A DNA stretch of 64,000 bases from Opacimonas immobilis (GCF_048282545.1 NZ_CP182485.1:930001-994000); one strand, 5' to 3'; counted from the stretch's first letter, positions 16,869 to 26,462 are shown. The notes: generated by a model from the sequence alone, not told the origin. Program-made: numbers and translations.

Positions 16869-17178
16869 ACCACGTCTCCTTAACAACACTTTACTGAAGT
16901 GTTGACACTATAAATAAATATAGTGCGTGTTTGAGTAATTTGACAAAAACCTAAAATTACAGCTCAGATGATATGTGGCTGTTTTATTGATTTTCAATCA
17001 TTAAGACACCTAAAAATTGTAAACTAATGATTTTAAATCGATTTTTGAATAATATTAGTTCTCGCGCGCAAGATTATGGTTACATTTTGGGCATTTGCAA
17101 GCTTTTTATAGACGCTAATCAATAAGTAATTGATACTATAGATATAAAAAGGTTAGACCTAAGGACGACAGAACGGTT
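16869..17178. promoter_or_regulatory. Divergent dksA / aminopeptidase promoter region with two inverted repeats
   Basis: These 310 bases hold no gene. Next to dksA, CAACACTT / AAGTGTTG (16884-16904, eight-base stem, five-base loop) would form a hairpin a few bases upstream of the dksA AAGGAG. Immediately beyond it, CACTATA / TATAGTG (16906-16925) is a second perfect repeat, whose TATA-rich arms may overlap the dksA -10 region. The rest, up to the aminopeptidase ATG, is AT-rich with no motif I can name. Confidence 0.5.
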
Positions 17179-18444
17179 ATGACAGCTTTTACTTTACATT
17201 TATCCCAACAATCGCCAGTTGCTCCGTATGCATCGAGTGCCTTATTTAGCATCTTTGACAATACAGTAACGATTCATCAATCTCTGAACGAGCCGCAACG
17301 CAGTGTGCAAAAAGCCGCGCGTCAACTTGCTCCAATTATCGGCCAACAAGTTGAGTTTGATGAGTCTTGGGATGCGCTGACACAAAGACTATTTATACAG
17401 GCGCTAGGTGCAAAAAATATTTCGGTACAATGGTCTAAACAAGTTGATGCACTGGCCTTAGATCAGCAAATAACAGCTTTGCAATTTGCTCAACAACTCA
17501 TTAATGACACGCCGGAAAATATGTCGCCGGAGCAATTGGCTAAACAAGTTGCGCATTATTTGGAAGGCCTGGCGCCTGAATGTGTTTCAGCAAAACATAT
17601 AGTCGGAGATGCGTTGCTTGATTTTGGTTGGGTCGGAATACATGGAGTTGGCAGAGGCAGTGAACGCCCACCAGTCTTACTGGAATTGGATTACAATCCG
17701 ACAGGGGATCTCGATGCACCAGTAAGCACGGCGTTAGTCGGTAAGGGTATCACCTTTGACAGTGGCGGTTACAGCATCAAATCCAGCGAAGGGATGTTGG
17801 ATATGAAATGTGATATGGGAGGTGCTGCGACCGTTGCAGCAGCCCTGGGTTTGGCAATCAGCCGTGGTGTGAAAAAGCGTATTAAGTTGTTTTTGTGTTG
17901 CGCTGAAAACTTGATTTCAGGACATGCATACAAACTTGGGGATATCCTAACATACAAAAATGGCGTCAGTGTTGAAATAGTAAATACAGATGCAGAAGGT
18001 CGCTTAGTTTTGGCTGACGGACTTCAGGCTGCGAGTGAGTGCTCACCATCTCTAATTGTAGACGCTGCGACTTTAACTGGTGCCGCTGTCATGGCTGTCG
18101 GAACGGATTACAATGCCTTGTTTACGCAGTTCGATGAGCAAGCCCAACAATTGATGGCACTTGGGGATGCCAATGCAGAACCTTTCTGGCGTCTGCCTCT
18201 GGCTGATTTTCACGCCGACATGTGTCCATCGCCGTTTGCGGATACTGCTAATAGCCGACCTCAAAAAGGCGGCGGTGCGGGTGGTGCCTCTAATGCAGCA
18301 GGGTTCCTAAAACGCTTCGTTGACCCCAATATTCCATGGTTACATATTGATTTAGCCGCGGCATACACACGCAATGCTACGGCGCTAAGACCTGCGGGGG
18401 CAACCGCTATGGGTGTCTTAAGTATTGCGGATCTCATTGGCTAA
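17179..18444 (+). CDS. Leucyl aminopeptidase family (M17) protein, PepB-like
   Basis: A 421-residue cytosolic metallo-aminopeptidase. The C-terminal M17 catalytic domain contains GKGITFDSGGYSIKSS (about 193-208), DMKCDMGGAA and the signature NTDAEGRLVLADGL (about 271-284). These supply the two-metal ligands (Lys, Asp, Asp, Asp, Glu) and the catalytic Arg. It removes N-terminal residues from peptides in protein turnover. Length and spacing fit PepB better than the roughly 500-residue PepA. Its stop overlaps the start of the next gene by one base. Confidence 0.9.
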   Translation: MTAFTLHLSQQSPVAPYASSALFSIFDNTVTIHQSLNEPQRSVQKAARQLAPIIGQQVEFDESWDALTQRLFIQALGAKNISVQWSKQVDALALDQQITALQFAQQLINDTPENMSPEQLAKQVAHYLEGLAPECVSAKHIVGDALLDFGWVGIHGVGRGSERPPVLLELDYNPTGDLDAPVSTALVGKGITFDSGGYSIKSSEGMLDMKCDMGGAATVAAALGLAISRGVKKRIKLFLCCAENLISGHAYKLGDILTYKNGVSVEIVNTDAEGRLVLADGLQAASECSPSLIVDAATLTGAAVMAVGTDYNALFTQFDEQAQQLMALGDANAEPFWRLPLADFHADMCPSPFADTANSRPQKGGGAGGASNAAGFLKRFVDPNIPWLHIDLAAAYTRNATALRPAGATAMGVLSIADLIG

Positions 18445-19028
18445 TGGATACGTTATCTGCTGCAGTAATGCTCTTTTTGATCATGGATCCTCTTGGCAAT
18501 ATGCCTATCGTCATGTCTGTGTTAAAAGAGTTTCCTGAGCGACGCCGAGCGATCATTCTGGTAAGGGAGCTGATATTTTCTCTTCTTGTCTTACTAGGCT
18601 TTTTGTTTGCCGGCGAAAAGATTCTCATCTTCCTAAATATTGAGCAGGAGACGGTGAGTATTGCGGGTGGCATTATCCTGTTTATCATTGCTCTGAGGAT
18701 GATTTTTCCGACTCCTGGAGGCGTAATGAATCTACCAAGAGGCGAAGAGCCGTTTATTGTGCCGCTGGCAATCCCGATGATCGCTGGCCCATCATCAATG
18801 GCAGCTCTGATCTTACTCTCCAATCAAGCACCAACCAGAATTATAGATTGGTCGTTGGCATTGTTGGGGGCTTGGGGATTGACTGCTATAATCTTGCTCA
18901 GTGCTAGTAAATTATATCGTCTGCTCGGTGATAAAGGGTTGAGTGCACTAGAACGATTGATGGGAATGATCTTGATCATGCTTTCAATACAGTTATTTTT
19001 AAACGGGATCAAAAATTACCTCGCATGA
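18444..19028 (+). CDS. yhgN: MarC/YhgN family integral membrane protein
   Basis: A 194-residue inner membrane protein with six predicted helices, belonging to the MarC (UPF0056) family. Typical strings are LFLIMDPLGNMPIV (about 11-24) and PLAIPMIAGPSSMAALILL (about 111-129). Relatives are annotated as amino acid transporters, but this is not well proven and MarC has no settled role. The ATG at 18444 shares a base with the aminopeptidase TAA, and the 3' end overlaps the next gene by four bases, so the three genes form a coupled operon. Confidence 0.87.
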   Translation: MDTLSAAVMLFLIMDPLGNMPIVMSVLKEFPERRRAIILVRELIFSLLVLLGFLFAGEKILIFLNIEQETVSIAGGIILFIIALRMIFPTPGGVMNLPRGEEPFIVPLAIPMIAGPSSMAALILLSNQAPTRIIDWSLALLGAWGLTAIILLSASKLYRLLGDKGLSALERLMGMILIMLSIQLFLNGIKNYLA

Positions 19029-19666
19029 AAAAGTTATCCACCTTCCAACGTATTCGAGAGCTCAAGCCTCAGTTAGCGATCGTATTTGCTGCATCAGTAT
19101 TATCAAGAATGACACCACACTATACATTGTATTTTGAAGCCAATGATGATGCTGAGCAAGCTCCACTGGCACAGCACATCCTACAACTAGTTTGGCAGCG
19201 ACTTGCTGATCCTAAGCAAAGTTTTAATTTAAATGTGCAAATCGAAAAACTCGAGGCGAGCTTACCTGATCCTGCAACAGACGCTACCTTTGGAGTATTA
19301 CCTGCGGTGGATGCTGGTTTGGGCCTTATTGCAGTGTTGAGATTTTGGCAAAATGCACAAGATGATGCGCCGGTCATGGTCGCTAAACTCGCACAAGGCG
19401 GGGTTGAAGCGTTTTTGTTAGCAACGGACATAGCAGAAGAATATGCCCAAGTGCAAGCTATCACCGATGCAGAGGAATACGACAAAGCGAATCGAGCCTT
19501 GAATCAACATATTAAAGCACACCCTTTGATGGTGTTTGAGACAGAATGGCAAAATACGTTATTAGATGTTTTGCAGAACAATAAGTTATCCAACCAGGAT
19601 CTCGTTCAGCAGTGCCAGCAGATGGCACATGAAACAGGGATAACAACCTTGGGGATTGAGTTATAA
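19025..19666 (+). CDS. YjaG family (DUF416) protein
   Basis: A 213-residue soluble, helical protein. It aligns by eye with E. coli YjaG (DUF416): an N-terminal ASVLSRMTPHY segment matches ACLCERMYPNY, VLPAVDAGLGL matches YPAIDACVAL, and both end in a short G-I-x-x motif. Function is unknown. It overlaps the yhgN stop (ATGA) and is convergent with rsmD, 19 bases away. Confidence 0.8.
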   Translation: MKKLSTFQRIRELKPQLAIVFAASVLSRMTPHYTLYFEANDDAEQAPLAQHILQLVWQRLADPKQSFNLNVQIEKLEASLPDPATDATFGVLPAVDAGLGLIAVLRFWQNAQDDAPVMVAKLAQGGVEAFLLATDIAEEYAQVQAITDAEEYDKANRALNQHIKAHPLMVFETEWQNTLLDVLQNNKLSNQDLVQQCQQMAHETGITTLGIEL

Positions 19667-19685
19667 ATTTGAGTTCACACTGAAC

Positions 19686-20282
19686 TTAGCCGTTTAGCTG
19701 ATAAAGTCCGTAGATGAAACCACTGGTTTGAGCTGATTTAACAGCACTAAGATTGAGTTCTGCCCAATCAACGGCTAAATCAGGTTCATGCTCGCAATAC
19801 ACTAATGTGTGTACATCAATGAGCCCTTGCTTGAATAAGTGTTGCAAAAAAGAAACTAGTAATCCTTGATTGAAGGGAGGGTCAACAAAAACAATATCTA
19901 AAGGCCTGGTAAGTGCTAACTTTTCAGCTTTTATTTTTAATGCATCACTTTCATAGACTGATACTGTCTCGGCGAGACCAAGGATGCTGATATTTTTCTG
20001 AAGTTGCTGACAAGCCTGACGATTTAGCTCGCACGCGATGACCTGACCTGCACCTCGCGATGCTGCTTCAAACGTTAAACTTCCACTGCCTGCGAACGCG
20101 TCTAAGCAAACGGCATCCACAATATGTCCTTGTAACCAGTTAAATAATGTTTCTTTAGTGCGGTCCGTCGTGGGTCTAAGCCCATGTGAATCTATGACCG
20201 CTAGTTTTCGGCCACGATGACGACCACTAATTATTCTGATTTGTCCCATCGCAGACGGATTTTTTTGCTTTTTGTGACGCAT
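19686..20282 (-). CDS. rsmD: 16S rRNA (guanine966-N2)-methyltransferase
   Basis: A 198-residue SAM methyltransferase acting on G966 of 16S rRNA in assembled 30S particles. The basic N-terminus leads into IRIISGRHRGRKL and GLRPTTDRTKETLFNWL (about 34-50). The SAM motif is LDAFAGSGSLTFEAASRG (about 60-77) and the catalytic motif FVDPPF is near 131. It is divergent from ftsY, the arrangement found in E. coli. Confidence 0.95.
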   Translation of the reverse strand: MRHKKQKNPSAMGQIRIISGRHRGRKLAVIDSHGLRPTTDRTKETLFNWLQGHIVDAVCLDAFAGSGSLTFEAASRGAGQVIACELNRQACQQLQKNISILGLAETVSVYESDALKIKAEKLALTRPLDIVFVDPPFNQGLLVSFLQHLFKQGLIDVHTLVYCEHEPDLAVDWAELNLSAVKSAQTSGFIYGLYQLNG

Positions 20283-20369
20283 TCACGCTAAACCTTAAAG
20301 TAATCTAGTGTTATGATAACAAAATTAACTTATTAGCAATAACTGCTTGTCGCCAAGGTTTGTTTTTCG

Positions 20370-21404
20370 ATGTTTAACTTGTTTAAGAAAAAGGACACAA
20401 AGCCGGATTCAACTCGCCCCGAATCCACGCAACCTAATGCGCAACAGACAGAAAAAAAAGGTCTGTTTGCGTCACTCTCCGAGCGTCTATCCCGGACTAG
20501 AGCAAACATTGGTAGTGGTTTTAGGTCACTTTTTAGTGGTCGAAACATTGATGATGATTTGTACGAAGAGCTCGAAACTCAGCTTTTGGTTGCCGATGTT
20601 GGCATGACAACCACTCAAAACATTATTGAACATTTAACTCAACATGCTGACAAATCGGCGTTAAAAGATGCTGATGCCCTTTTTGTTGAACTCAAATCTT
20701 ATATGGCAGAATTACTCGCAAATGTAGAAGCGCCACTCGATACGCAAAACACAGAAGGTCCATTTGTTATTTTGATGGTGGGTGTCAATGGTGTGGGCAA
20801 AACCACAACGATTGGTAAGATGGCGAAACAATTTCAAGCACAAGGCAAAAAAGTCATGTTAGCTGCCGGTGATACCTTCCGTGCTGCTGCTGTGGAGCAA
20901 CTACAGGTATGGGGTGAACGCAACGAGATCCCTGTTATCGCTCAGCAAACCGGTTCTGATAGTGCTTCAGTTTTATATGACGCCTTAAATGCTGCACAAG
21001 CACGTGGCATAGATGTTCTGATTGCTGATACCGCAGGTCGCTTGCAAAACAAAGATCATTTAATGCAAGAACTAGAGAAAGTTGTGCGTGTGATGCGCAA
21101 ACTAAATCCTAACGCACCACACGAAATAATGCTCACATTAGATGCTGGGACTGGACAAAACGCCATTAGCCAAGCGAAGTTATTTAACGATGCGGTAGGT
21201 CTAACAGGTATTAGTCTGACAAAACTCGACGGTACTGCTAAAGGCGGGGTCATTTTTCCCATTGCTGAGCAGTTCTCATTGCCTATTCGTTATATTGGTG
21301 TGGGCGAGGGGATTGATGATCTGCGTCCTTTCCATGCACAAGAATTTATTGACGCTTTATTTGATGCTCCTGAGTCAGCTGAGGAAATCGAAACGCAATT
21401 ATGA
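20370..21404 (+). CDS. ftsY: Signal recognition particle receptor FtsY
   Basis: A 344-residue SRP receptor GTPase that docks ribosome-nascent chain complexes at the SecYEG translocon. The NG domain includes the four-helix N part (about 45-130), G1 GVNGVGKTTTIGK (about 140-152), AGDTFRAAAVEQL, DTAGR (G3) and TKLDGTAKGG (G4). The N-terminal A domain is short (about 45 residues) compared with the roughly 200-residue acidic A domain of E. coli. Its stop overlaps ftsE by four bases. Confidence 0.97.
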   Translation: MFNLFKKKDTKPDSTRPESTQPNAQQTEKKGLFASLSERLSRTRANIGSGFRSLFSGRNIDDDLYEELETQLLVADVGMTTTQNIIEHLTQHADKSALKDADALFVELKSYMAELLANVEAPLDTQNTEGPFVILMVGVNGVGKTTTIGKMAKQFQAQGKKVMLAAGDTFRAAAVEQLQVWGERNEIPVIAQQTGSDSASVLYDALNAAQARGIDVLIADTAGRLQNKDHLMQELEKVVRVMRKLNPNAPHEIMLTLDAGTGQNAISQAKLFNDAVGLTGISLTKLDGTAKGGVIFPIAEQFSLPIRYIGVGEGIDDLRPFHAQEFIDALFDAPESAEEIETQL

Positions 21405-22111
21405 TCAAATTTGCCAACGTCAGCAAAACTTATAGCGGTGGGCAAATTGCCCTACAAAAAGTCAATTTTGAGCTCGAGGCCGGAGAGATGGCATTTTTGA
21501 CAGGTCACTCCGGCGCGGGCAAATCTACCATTCTTAAACTCATTAGTCTAATGGAGCGCCCCAGTGTCGGCGAAGTCTTTATCAATGGGCATGTTCTCAA
21601 TCAGTTACGGCGCAAAGATATTCCCTATGTGAGACGAGATATTGGTATGATCTTCCAGTCACACCAATTACTGATGGACCGTACAGTATTTGATAATGTC
21701 GCGTTGCCTCTCGTGATTGAAGGATATTCACGCAAGCACATTGTACGACGGGTATCAGCTGCTCTTGAATTAGTAGGCTTGCGCCACAAACAAGAGCTAT
21801 CGCCGAAAATGTTGTCAGGTGGTGAGCAACAACGCGTTGGTATAGCTCGAGCTATCGTTAACAACCCTCCATTATTACTAGCTGATGAGCCGACGGGGAA
21901 TTTGGATCCTAAATTGTCTTTAGAAATTTTCCATTTGTTCGAACAGTTAAATAACCGCGGCATGAGTATTTTTATTGCGACACATGATTTGGGCTTAATT
22001 GCACGTATGAAGCATCGCACGCTTACCCTAAATCAAGGTCGTATGATTGAAGATGCCTTACAGGATGATATGTATGGGGTGACCACTAAGTTGCCAGGTG
22101 ACATGCGATGA
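21401..22111 (+). CDS. ftsE: Cell division ATP-binding protein FtsE
   Basis: A 236-residue ABC ATPase that works with FtsX at the septum to activate periplasmic murein hydrolases through EnvC. Walker A is GHSGAGKST (about 35-43), the signature LSGGEQQRVGIARAI (about 139-153) and Walker B LLLADEPTGNLD (about 158-169), with H-loop ATHD. It starts inside the ftsY stop (ATGA) and its own stop overlaps ftsX, so ftsY-ftsE-ftsX is one translationally coupled unit, as in E. coli. Confidence 0.97.
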   Translation: MIKFANVSKTYSGGQIALQKVNFELEAGEMAFLTGHSGAGKSTILKLISLMERPSVGEVFINGHVLNQLRRKDIPYVRRDIGMIFQSHQLLMDRTVFDNVALPLVIEGYSRKHIVRRVSAALELVGLRHKQELSPKMLSGGEQQRVGIARAIVNNPPLLLADEPTGNLDPKLSLEIFHLFEQLNNRGMSIFIATHDLGLIARMKHRTLTLNQGRMIEDALQDDMYGVTTKLPGDMR

Positions 22112-23088
22112 GCTTACTTTTTCAAGGTCGCGAAACGACACCAAAACTTCGCAAGCAATCGTTATGGCAACGCATACGAGGTGGTTTTACTAATCATATT
22201 CGACAAATTTTGGCCTCATTAGGGGAATTATGGCGCACCCCGCTGGCATCGATTATGACTATTGCTGTATTGGGATTGAGTATCACTTTGCCTAGTACGT
22301 TGTACATCTTAGTAAAAAATAGCTCTCAAGTGACGGCGGGTTGGGGGCAAGCAGGTGAAATCTCACTTTATCTTAAAGAACAAACGACCTTAGAGCAGGC
22401 CAATGGTACCTTGCTCAGTGTGCGTTTGATGACAGAGATTGCAGACGTAGAGCTGATCACTGCGGAACAGGCGCTTTTCGATTTTGAAGCACAATCAGGG
22501 CTAACCAACACCCTTTCATACTTAGACGAAAACCCATTGCCTCATGTACTGGTTGTCACACCAAAACGTGAACATCTCGCACCGACGGCAGCTGAACATT
22601 TGTTAGAGCGCTTAGAGCGTTTAACGCACGTGGACTTTGGCAAATTGGATATAGAATGGTTAAAGAGACTCACCGCTATTTTATCTATTGCCAGTGACAT
22701 AGTATGGATTATTGCCCTATTGCTCTGTATTTCCGTCGTGTTGATCATTGGCAACACTATTCGCTTAAATATATTGAACCAGCGTGAAGAAATCATCGTA
22801 ATGAAGCTCGTTGGTGCAACTGATAATTTTATACGTTTTCCTTTTTTGTACACCGGTATTTGGTACGGATTACTAGGAGGGTTAATGGCGTGGTTCCTTG
22901 TGGTATTTATTTTATGGTGGATACAATCTGGAATTGAAGCGTTAGCAGAACTTTATCAGGCAGATTTTGTGCTTAGCGGTCTCGATCTTACGGCACTCAC
23001 TGTAATATTAGGACTAGCAGTGATGTTGGGATTACTCGGTTCCTATATTTCAGTGCAAAAGCACATTAAAGAAATTGAACCCAAATAG
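22108..23088 (+). CDS. ftsX: Cell division protein FtsX
   Basis: A 326-residue inner membrane protein with four transmembrane helices (about 48-70, 192-215, 245-270 and 295-317) and a periplasmic loop between the first two that would contact EnvC. It is the partner of FtsE. The LNQREEIIVMKLVGATDNFIR segment (about 225-245) is the conserved FtsX/MacB-like cytoplasmic signature. It is the last gene of the ftsYEX unit, 125 bases before rpoH. Confidence 0.95.
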   Translation: MSLLFQGRETTPKLRKQSLWQRIRGGFTNHIRQILASLGELWRTPLASIMTIAVLGLSITLPSTLYILVKNSSQVTAGWGQAGEISLYLKEQTTLEQANGTLLSVRLMTEIADVELITAEQALFDFEAQSGLTNTLSYLDENPLPHVLVVTPKREHLAPTAAEHLLERLERLTHVDFGKLDIEWLKRLTAILSIASDIVWIIALLLCISVVLIIGNTIRLNILNQREEIIVMKLVGATDNFIRFPFLYTGIWYGLLGGLMAWFLVVFILWWIQSGIEALAELYQADFVLSGLDLTALTVILGLAVMLGLLGSYISVQKHIKEIEPK

Positions 23089-23213
23089 TGAAACTAAACT
23101 AAGACTGAACAGGTTTCTTAAAAAACAAAGCATTTTAACGATATACCGATAAAAAGTTTTATTCTTCAGAATTATTTGCTATATTTTTCGTAATATCTAT
23201 AAGAGGTTTTACA

Positions 23214-24062
23214 ATGACACAATCAATGCAAATGACCTTAGCATTACCACAAAGTGGAAGCATTGAAAGCTATGTACAATCTGTTTCTACTATTCCAATG
23301 CTCAGCGCTGACGAAGAGCGTGATTTAGCTGAGCGTTTATATAATGAAGGTGATTTAGAAGCCGCACGTCAACTTGTTATGTCGCATTTGCGCTTTGTCG
23401 TGCATATTGCCAAATCTTATGCAGGCTACGGTTTACCTCAAGCGGATTTGATCCAAGAAGGTAACATAGGCTTGATGAAAGCGGTCAAACGCTTTGACCC
23501 AAGTGTCGGTGTGCGTCTCGTCTCTTTTGCGGTACACTGGATTAAAGCAGAGATCCACGAATTTGTGCTTAAAAACTGGCGCATCGTGAAAGTTGCTACG
23601 ACCAAAGCACAGCGTAAGTTGTTCTTCAATCTTAGAAAAGCCAAGAAACGCTTAGGTTGGTTTACGCATGAAGAAGTTCAAAAGGTAGCTGAAGAGCTTG
23701 GTGTAAGCGAAAAAGAAGTGTTACAGATGGAAGCTCGAATGGGCTCTCAGGATGCTGCATTTGATTTAAACGATAGCGATGACGATGATAGCAATTTTGC
23801 TCCAGCTCAATACCTAGAAGACAAATCAGCAAGCGTAGAAGAAACTGTTATCAATGCGGATTACGATGCCAATGCGTCTAAGCGCTTGTATTCAGCAATT
23901 AAAACGCTAGATGAGCGCTCGCAAGAAATCATCGAAACGCGTTGGTTGGCTGATGATAAGATGACGTTACAAGATCTAGCAGCTAAATATAATGTTTCTG
24001 CTGAACGTGTTCGTCAAATTGAAAAGAACGCAATGAAAAAGATCCAGGCAGCAATGGCCTAA
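23214..24062 (+). CDS. rpoH: RNA polymerase heat-shock sigma factor sigma-32
   Basis: A 282-residue sigma factor that directs RNA polymerase to heat-shock promoters. Region 2 includes HLRFVVHIAKSYAGYGL, DLIQEGNIGLMKAVKRFDP (about 81-99) and the DNA-binding FAVHWIKAEIHEF. The RpoH-specific box is QRKLFFNLRKAKKR (about 134-147), and region 4.2 is LQDLAAKYNVSAERVRQIE. The start has AAGAGG upstream. Its position after ftsX matches E. coli. Candidate targets in this window are hslVU and prlC. Confidence 0.97.
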   Translation: MTQSMQMTLALPQSGSIESYVQSVSTIPMLSADEERDLAERLYNEGDLEAARQLVMSHLRFVVHIAKSYAGYGLPQADLIQEGNIGLMKAVKRFDPSVGVRLVSFAVHWIKAEIHEFVLKNWRIVKVATTKAQRKLFFNLRKAKKRLGWFTHEEVQKVAEELGVSEKEVLQMEARMGSQDAAFDLNDSDDDDSNFAPAQYLEDKSASVEETVINADYDANASKRLYSAIKTLDERSQEIIETRWLADDKMTLQDLAAKYNVSAERVRQIEKNAMKKIQAAMA

Positions 24063-24080
24063 AATAATGCAAACTACTCC

Positions 24081-24116
24081 AAAAAAGGTCGCGGATTGCG
24101 GCCTTTTTCGTTTTTT
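24081..24116. terminator. Bidirectional terminator between rpoH and fabY
   Basis: Stem AAAAAGGTCGC / GCGGCCTTTTT (one G-T pair) with a five-base loop is followed by a T-run for rpoH. The opposite strand has its own T-run, so it can serve the convergent fabY gene as well. Confidence 0.88.
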
Positions 24117-24127
24117 AGATATGGCAT

Positions 24128-25030
24128 TTATTCTTTTACTGGCAACACCCAATACACACCTTTAAATTCGGCTACTGGTTGCTGTCCATCTAGAATCTGT
24201 ACAGATAATTCAATCCGCGTCTTATCGCCTTTCGATAAAGGGCTAAAATCACCGTGTAAGGTATCCAAATCGGCAATACCTCTTGGCTGCGAAGTCACTG
24301 GCTTGTGATAATGAATTTGTCCATCACCTAACACAATATCGCCTTCAAATGCATTTTGTTGAAGTTGCAAATGAATTAAGCCCCAGCCAGTGAGCGTGGC
24401 GAGTGAGTAAATACTTCCTGCAAACATACTGCCGTGTAAGTTGATATTCTTGTTGAGCGAGGCTCGTACCTCAAGGGTCAACCCATCGTATTGATAGACT
24501 TGAATACCCATTTGCTCACTGATGGGGATTGTTGTCTGCCAGGTGTGTTGCAATTGCTCACACCATTTGGGATGCATTAAAATGCGTTGGGTAGTGCCAA
24601 GGTGTTTTACCATTTGGATGCGTTTGAGTTTGATTAAATCCTTGGGCGCAGATTCTTGTTTTTTGTACCCACATGAGGCGAAAAACGCTTCGGAAGTTTC
24701 CAAGCTATTCGTCACAGCTCTGACCGCACCTTGGCTAATTGCGTAATTTTCTAACGCAGCAATGATAACTCGTCCTAACCCTTTACCATGAGCGGCAAAA
24801 TCGACCGCAATATGCCTGATCTGCACTTCATCTGCTGTATTAAAATGCAGTCTACCGACGGCGACGATTTCATTATTCGCATTGATGACCATGCGATGAT
24901 GGGCCACAGCGTCGTATTCGTCTTTTTCTGAACCAAGAGGGAGATTAAAAGGCTCACGTAAAATTCGCCAGCGAAACTGAAAATAACGTTCGAGCAGCTC
25001 ATCGCTCTTTGGGGTGAGTACCTTGTACAT
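24128..25030 (-). CDS. fabY: FabY-type GNAT/thioesterase fusion protein
   Basis: A 300-residue protein with an N-terminal GNAT acetyltransferase domain (about 1-140; RYFQFRWRILREP and HGKGLGRVI) joined to a C-terminal hot-dog thioesterase-like domain (about 160-300; LHGSMFAGSIYSLATLTGWG). It matches the layout of E. coli YiiD/FabY, reported to start fatty acid synthesis by supplying acetoacetyl-ACP in strains lacking FabH. I begin at the ATG at 25030 (MYKVLTPKSDELLERYF), two bases after the dtd stop. A longer reading would overlap dtd. The dtd-fabY order is as in E. coli. Confidence 0.87.
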   Translation of the reverse strand: MYKVLTPKSDELLERYFQFRWRILREPFNLPLGSEKDEYDAVAHHRMVINANNEIVAVGRLHFNTADEVQIRHIAVDFAAHGKGLGRVIIAALENYAISQGAVRAVTNSLETSEAFFASCGYKKQESAPKDLIKLKRIQMVKHLGTTQRILMHPKWCEQLQHTWQTTIPISEQMGIQVYQYDGLTLEVRASLNKNINLHGSMFAGSIYSLATLTGWGLIHLQLQQNAFEGDIVLGDGQIHYHKPVTSQPRGIADLDTLHGDFSPLSKGDKTRIELSVQILDGQQPVAEFKGVYWVLPVKE

Positions 25031-25032
25031 GT

Positions 25033-25476
25033 CTATTCCATGTTGAGTGTAAAAGTCACAGGGCCGTCGTTGACCAATGCAACTTGCATATCCGCACCGA
25101 ATTGACCGGTTTGTATTGTACACTGAGTTTGTGACTTAATGGTAGCTACAAAGTGATCGTAAAGTTGTTGGCCTAACTCGGGTGAAGCACCTCGAGAAAA
25201 GCCTGGACGATTACCTTTTAGGGTGTCGGCTACCAAAGTAAACTGTGAGACGATCAGGATATCTCCTGAAATTTGTTCAATGTTGAGATTCATTTTACCC
25301 TGTTCATCACTGAACATACGAAATTTAAGAATTTTTTGTAGCAGTTTCTCTGCCGTTACTTCTGTATCAGTCGCCTCAACTCCGAGTAAAATCAACATAC
25401 CGTGATTGATTTGCGCAATGCGTTTTGTAGCAACGGTCACAGACGCGTTTTGTACTCGTTGAATCAGTGCAATCAT
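25033..25476 (-). CDS. dtd: D-aminoacyl-tRNA deacylase
   Basis: A 147-residue enzyme that hydrolyses D-amino acids (and glycine from tRNA-Ala) off mischarged tRNAs. The N-terminus MIALIQRVQNASVTV, the central SQFTLVADT (about 79-87, with the conserved Gln) and C-terminal NDGPVTF (the Gly-cisPro-like chiral gate region in this family) are diagnostic. It lies between pip and fabY on the minus strand with tight spacing. Confidence 0.96.
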   Translation of the reverse strand: MIALIQRVQNASVTVATKRIAQINHGMLILLGVEATDTEVTAEKLLQKILKFRMFSDEQGKMNLNIEQISGDILIVSQFTLVADTLKGNRPGFSRGASPELGQQLYDHFVATIKSQTQCTIQTGQFGADMQVALVNDGPVTFTLNME

Positions 25477-25499
25477 GTCATTCCTTGCGTAATAATCAG

Positions 25500-26462
25500 T
25501 TAAATAAGTTTGGCCATAAGATCCGTTGCATCTTTTAATGCAGCAGCAATGTTAGGCTCTGAAGTACTGTGACCTGCATCAGGAACAATATTCAGCGTAC
25601 TGTTTGGCAAAGCTTGCTGTAATAAATATGACGCTTCGAGTTTGCAAATCATATCATAACGCCCATGGACTATATAAACAGGTAGTTCTGAAAGGGTAGC
25701 AACGTTGTGCAATATGTAGTTTTCAGAGATAAAACAATTATTTTTTAAATAATGACATTCAAGTGTGGCGAGGCTGGATACTTGCTGCAAATCATAATTG
25801 GTTAATGGATCGTCATAAGGGTGTTGAATTCGAGAGATACGCTCTTCCCAGCCATACCAAGCGCGTAACGCATCGGTTTGTAGGAATTTGTTTTTTTGGT
25901 TAAAGCGCGCTTCAAACAACTCGCACACCTCACGGGTTGAAGTGGTTTTATCAATTAACATGTCTTGAGTAAAGGCTTCATAGTGTTCTGGGTAAAGCTG
26001 CGCTGCACCACCTTTGGGAGAGAGAAACCAGTCTATATCTTCTTCTCGGGCTAGAAACACACCACGAAGTACCAAACCTAATACGGTTTTTGGTGTGCGA
26101 ATCGCTGCTAATAAAGCCAAAGTTGCGCCCCAACTGCCTCCAAATAAGAGCCATCTATCCACATGGCAGTGCTGCCGAATTACTTCAATATCTGCCAGTA
26201 AATCTTCGGTTGTATTATCACGTGTCTCGGCTAATGGGGTAGATTGGCCGGAACCACGCTGGTCAAACGCAATGATCCGGTAAATATCAGGATTAAACAT
26301 CGATGAATAGTTTGGGCCTAATCCGCCACCAGGACCGCCATGGAGATATAACACTGGGATGCCATCGGGATTACCCGTTTCTTCAATATGCAAAGTATGA
26401 ATATCCGAAACTGATATGGTGTAGCTTTTATAGGGTGCAGTAATCGGATATAAGTAATTCAT
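25500..26462 (-). CDS. pip: Proline iminopeptidase
   Basis: A 320-residue alpha/beta hydrolase of family S33 that removes N-terminal proline from peptides. The oxyanion motif HGGPGGG (about 41-47), the nucleophile elbow GGSWGATLALL (Ser near 110) and a late Asp and His (YDMICKLEAS, DAGHSTSE) form the triad. There is no signal peptide, so it is cytoplasmic. It sits 23 bases upstream of dtd on the same strand, an insertion relative to the E. coli yihY-dtd-fabY order. Confidence 0.92.
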   Translation of the reverse strand: MNYLYPITAPYKSYTISVSDIHTLHIEETGNPDGIPVLYLHGGPGGGLGPNYSSMFNPDIYRIIAFDQRGSGQSTPLAETRDNTTEDLLADIEVIRQHCHVDRWLLFGGSWGATLALLAAIRTPKTVLGLVLRGVFLAREEDIDWFLSPKGGAAQLYPEHYEAFTQDMLIDKTTSTREVCELFEARFNQKNKFLQTDALRAWYGWEERISRIQHPYDDPLTNYDLQQVSSLATLECHYLKNNCFISENYILHNVATLSELPVYIVHGRYDMICKLEASYLLQQALPNSTLNIVPDAGHSTSEPNIAAALKDATDLMAKLI

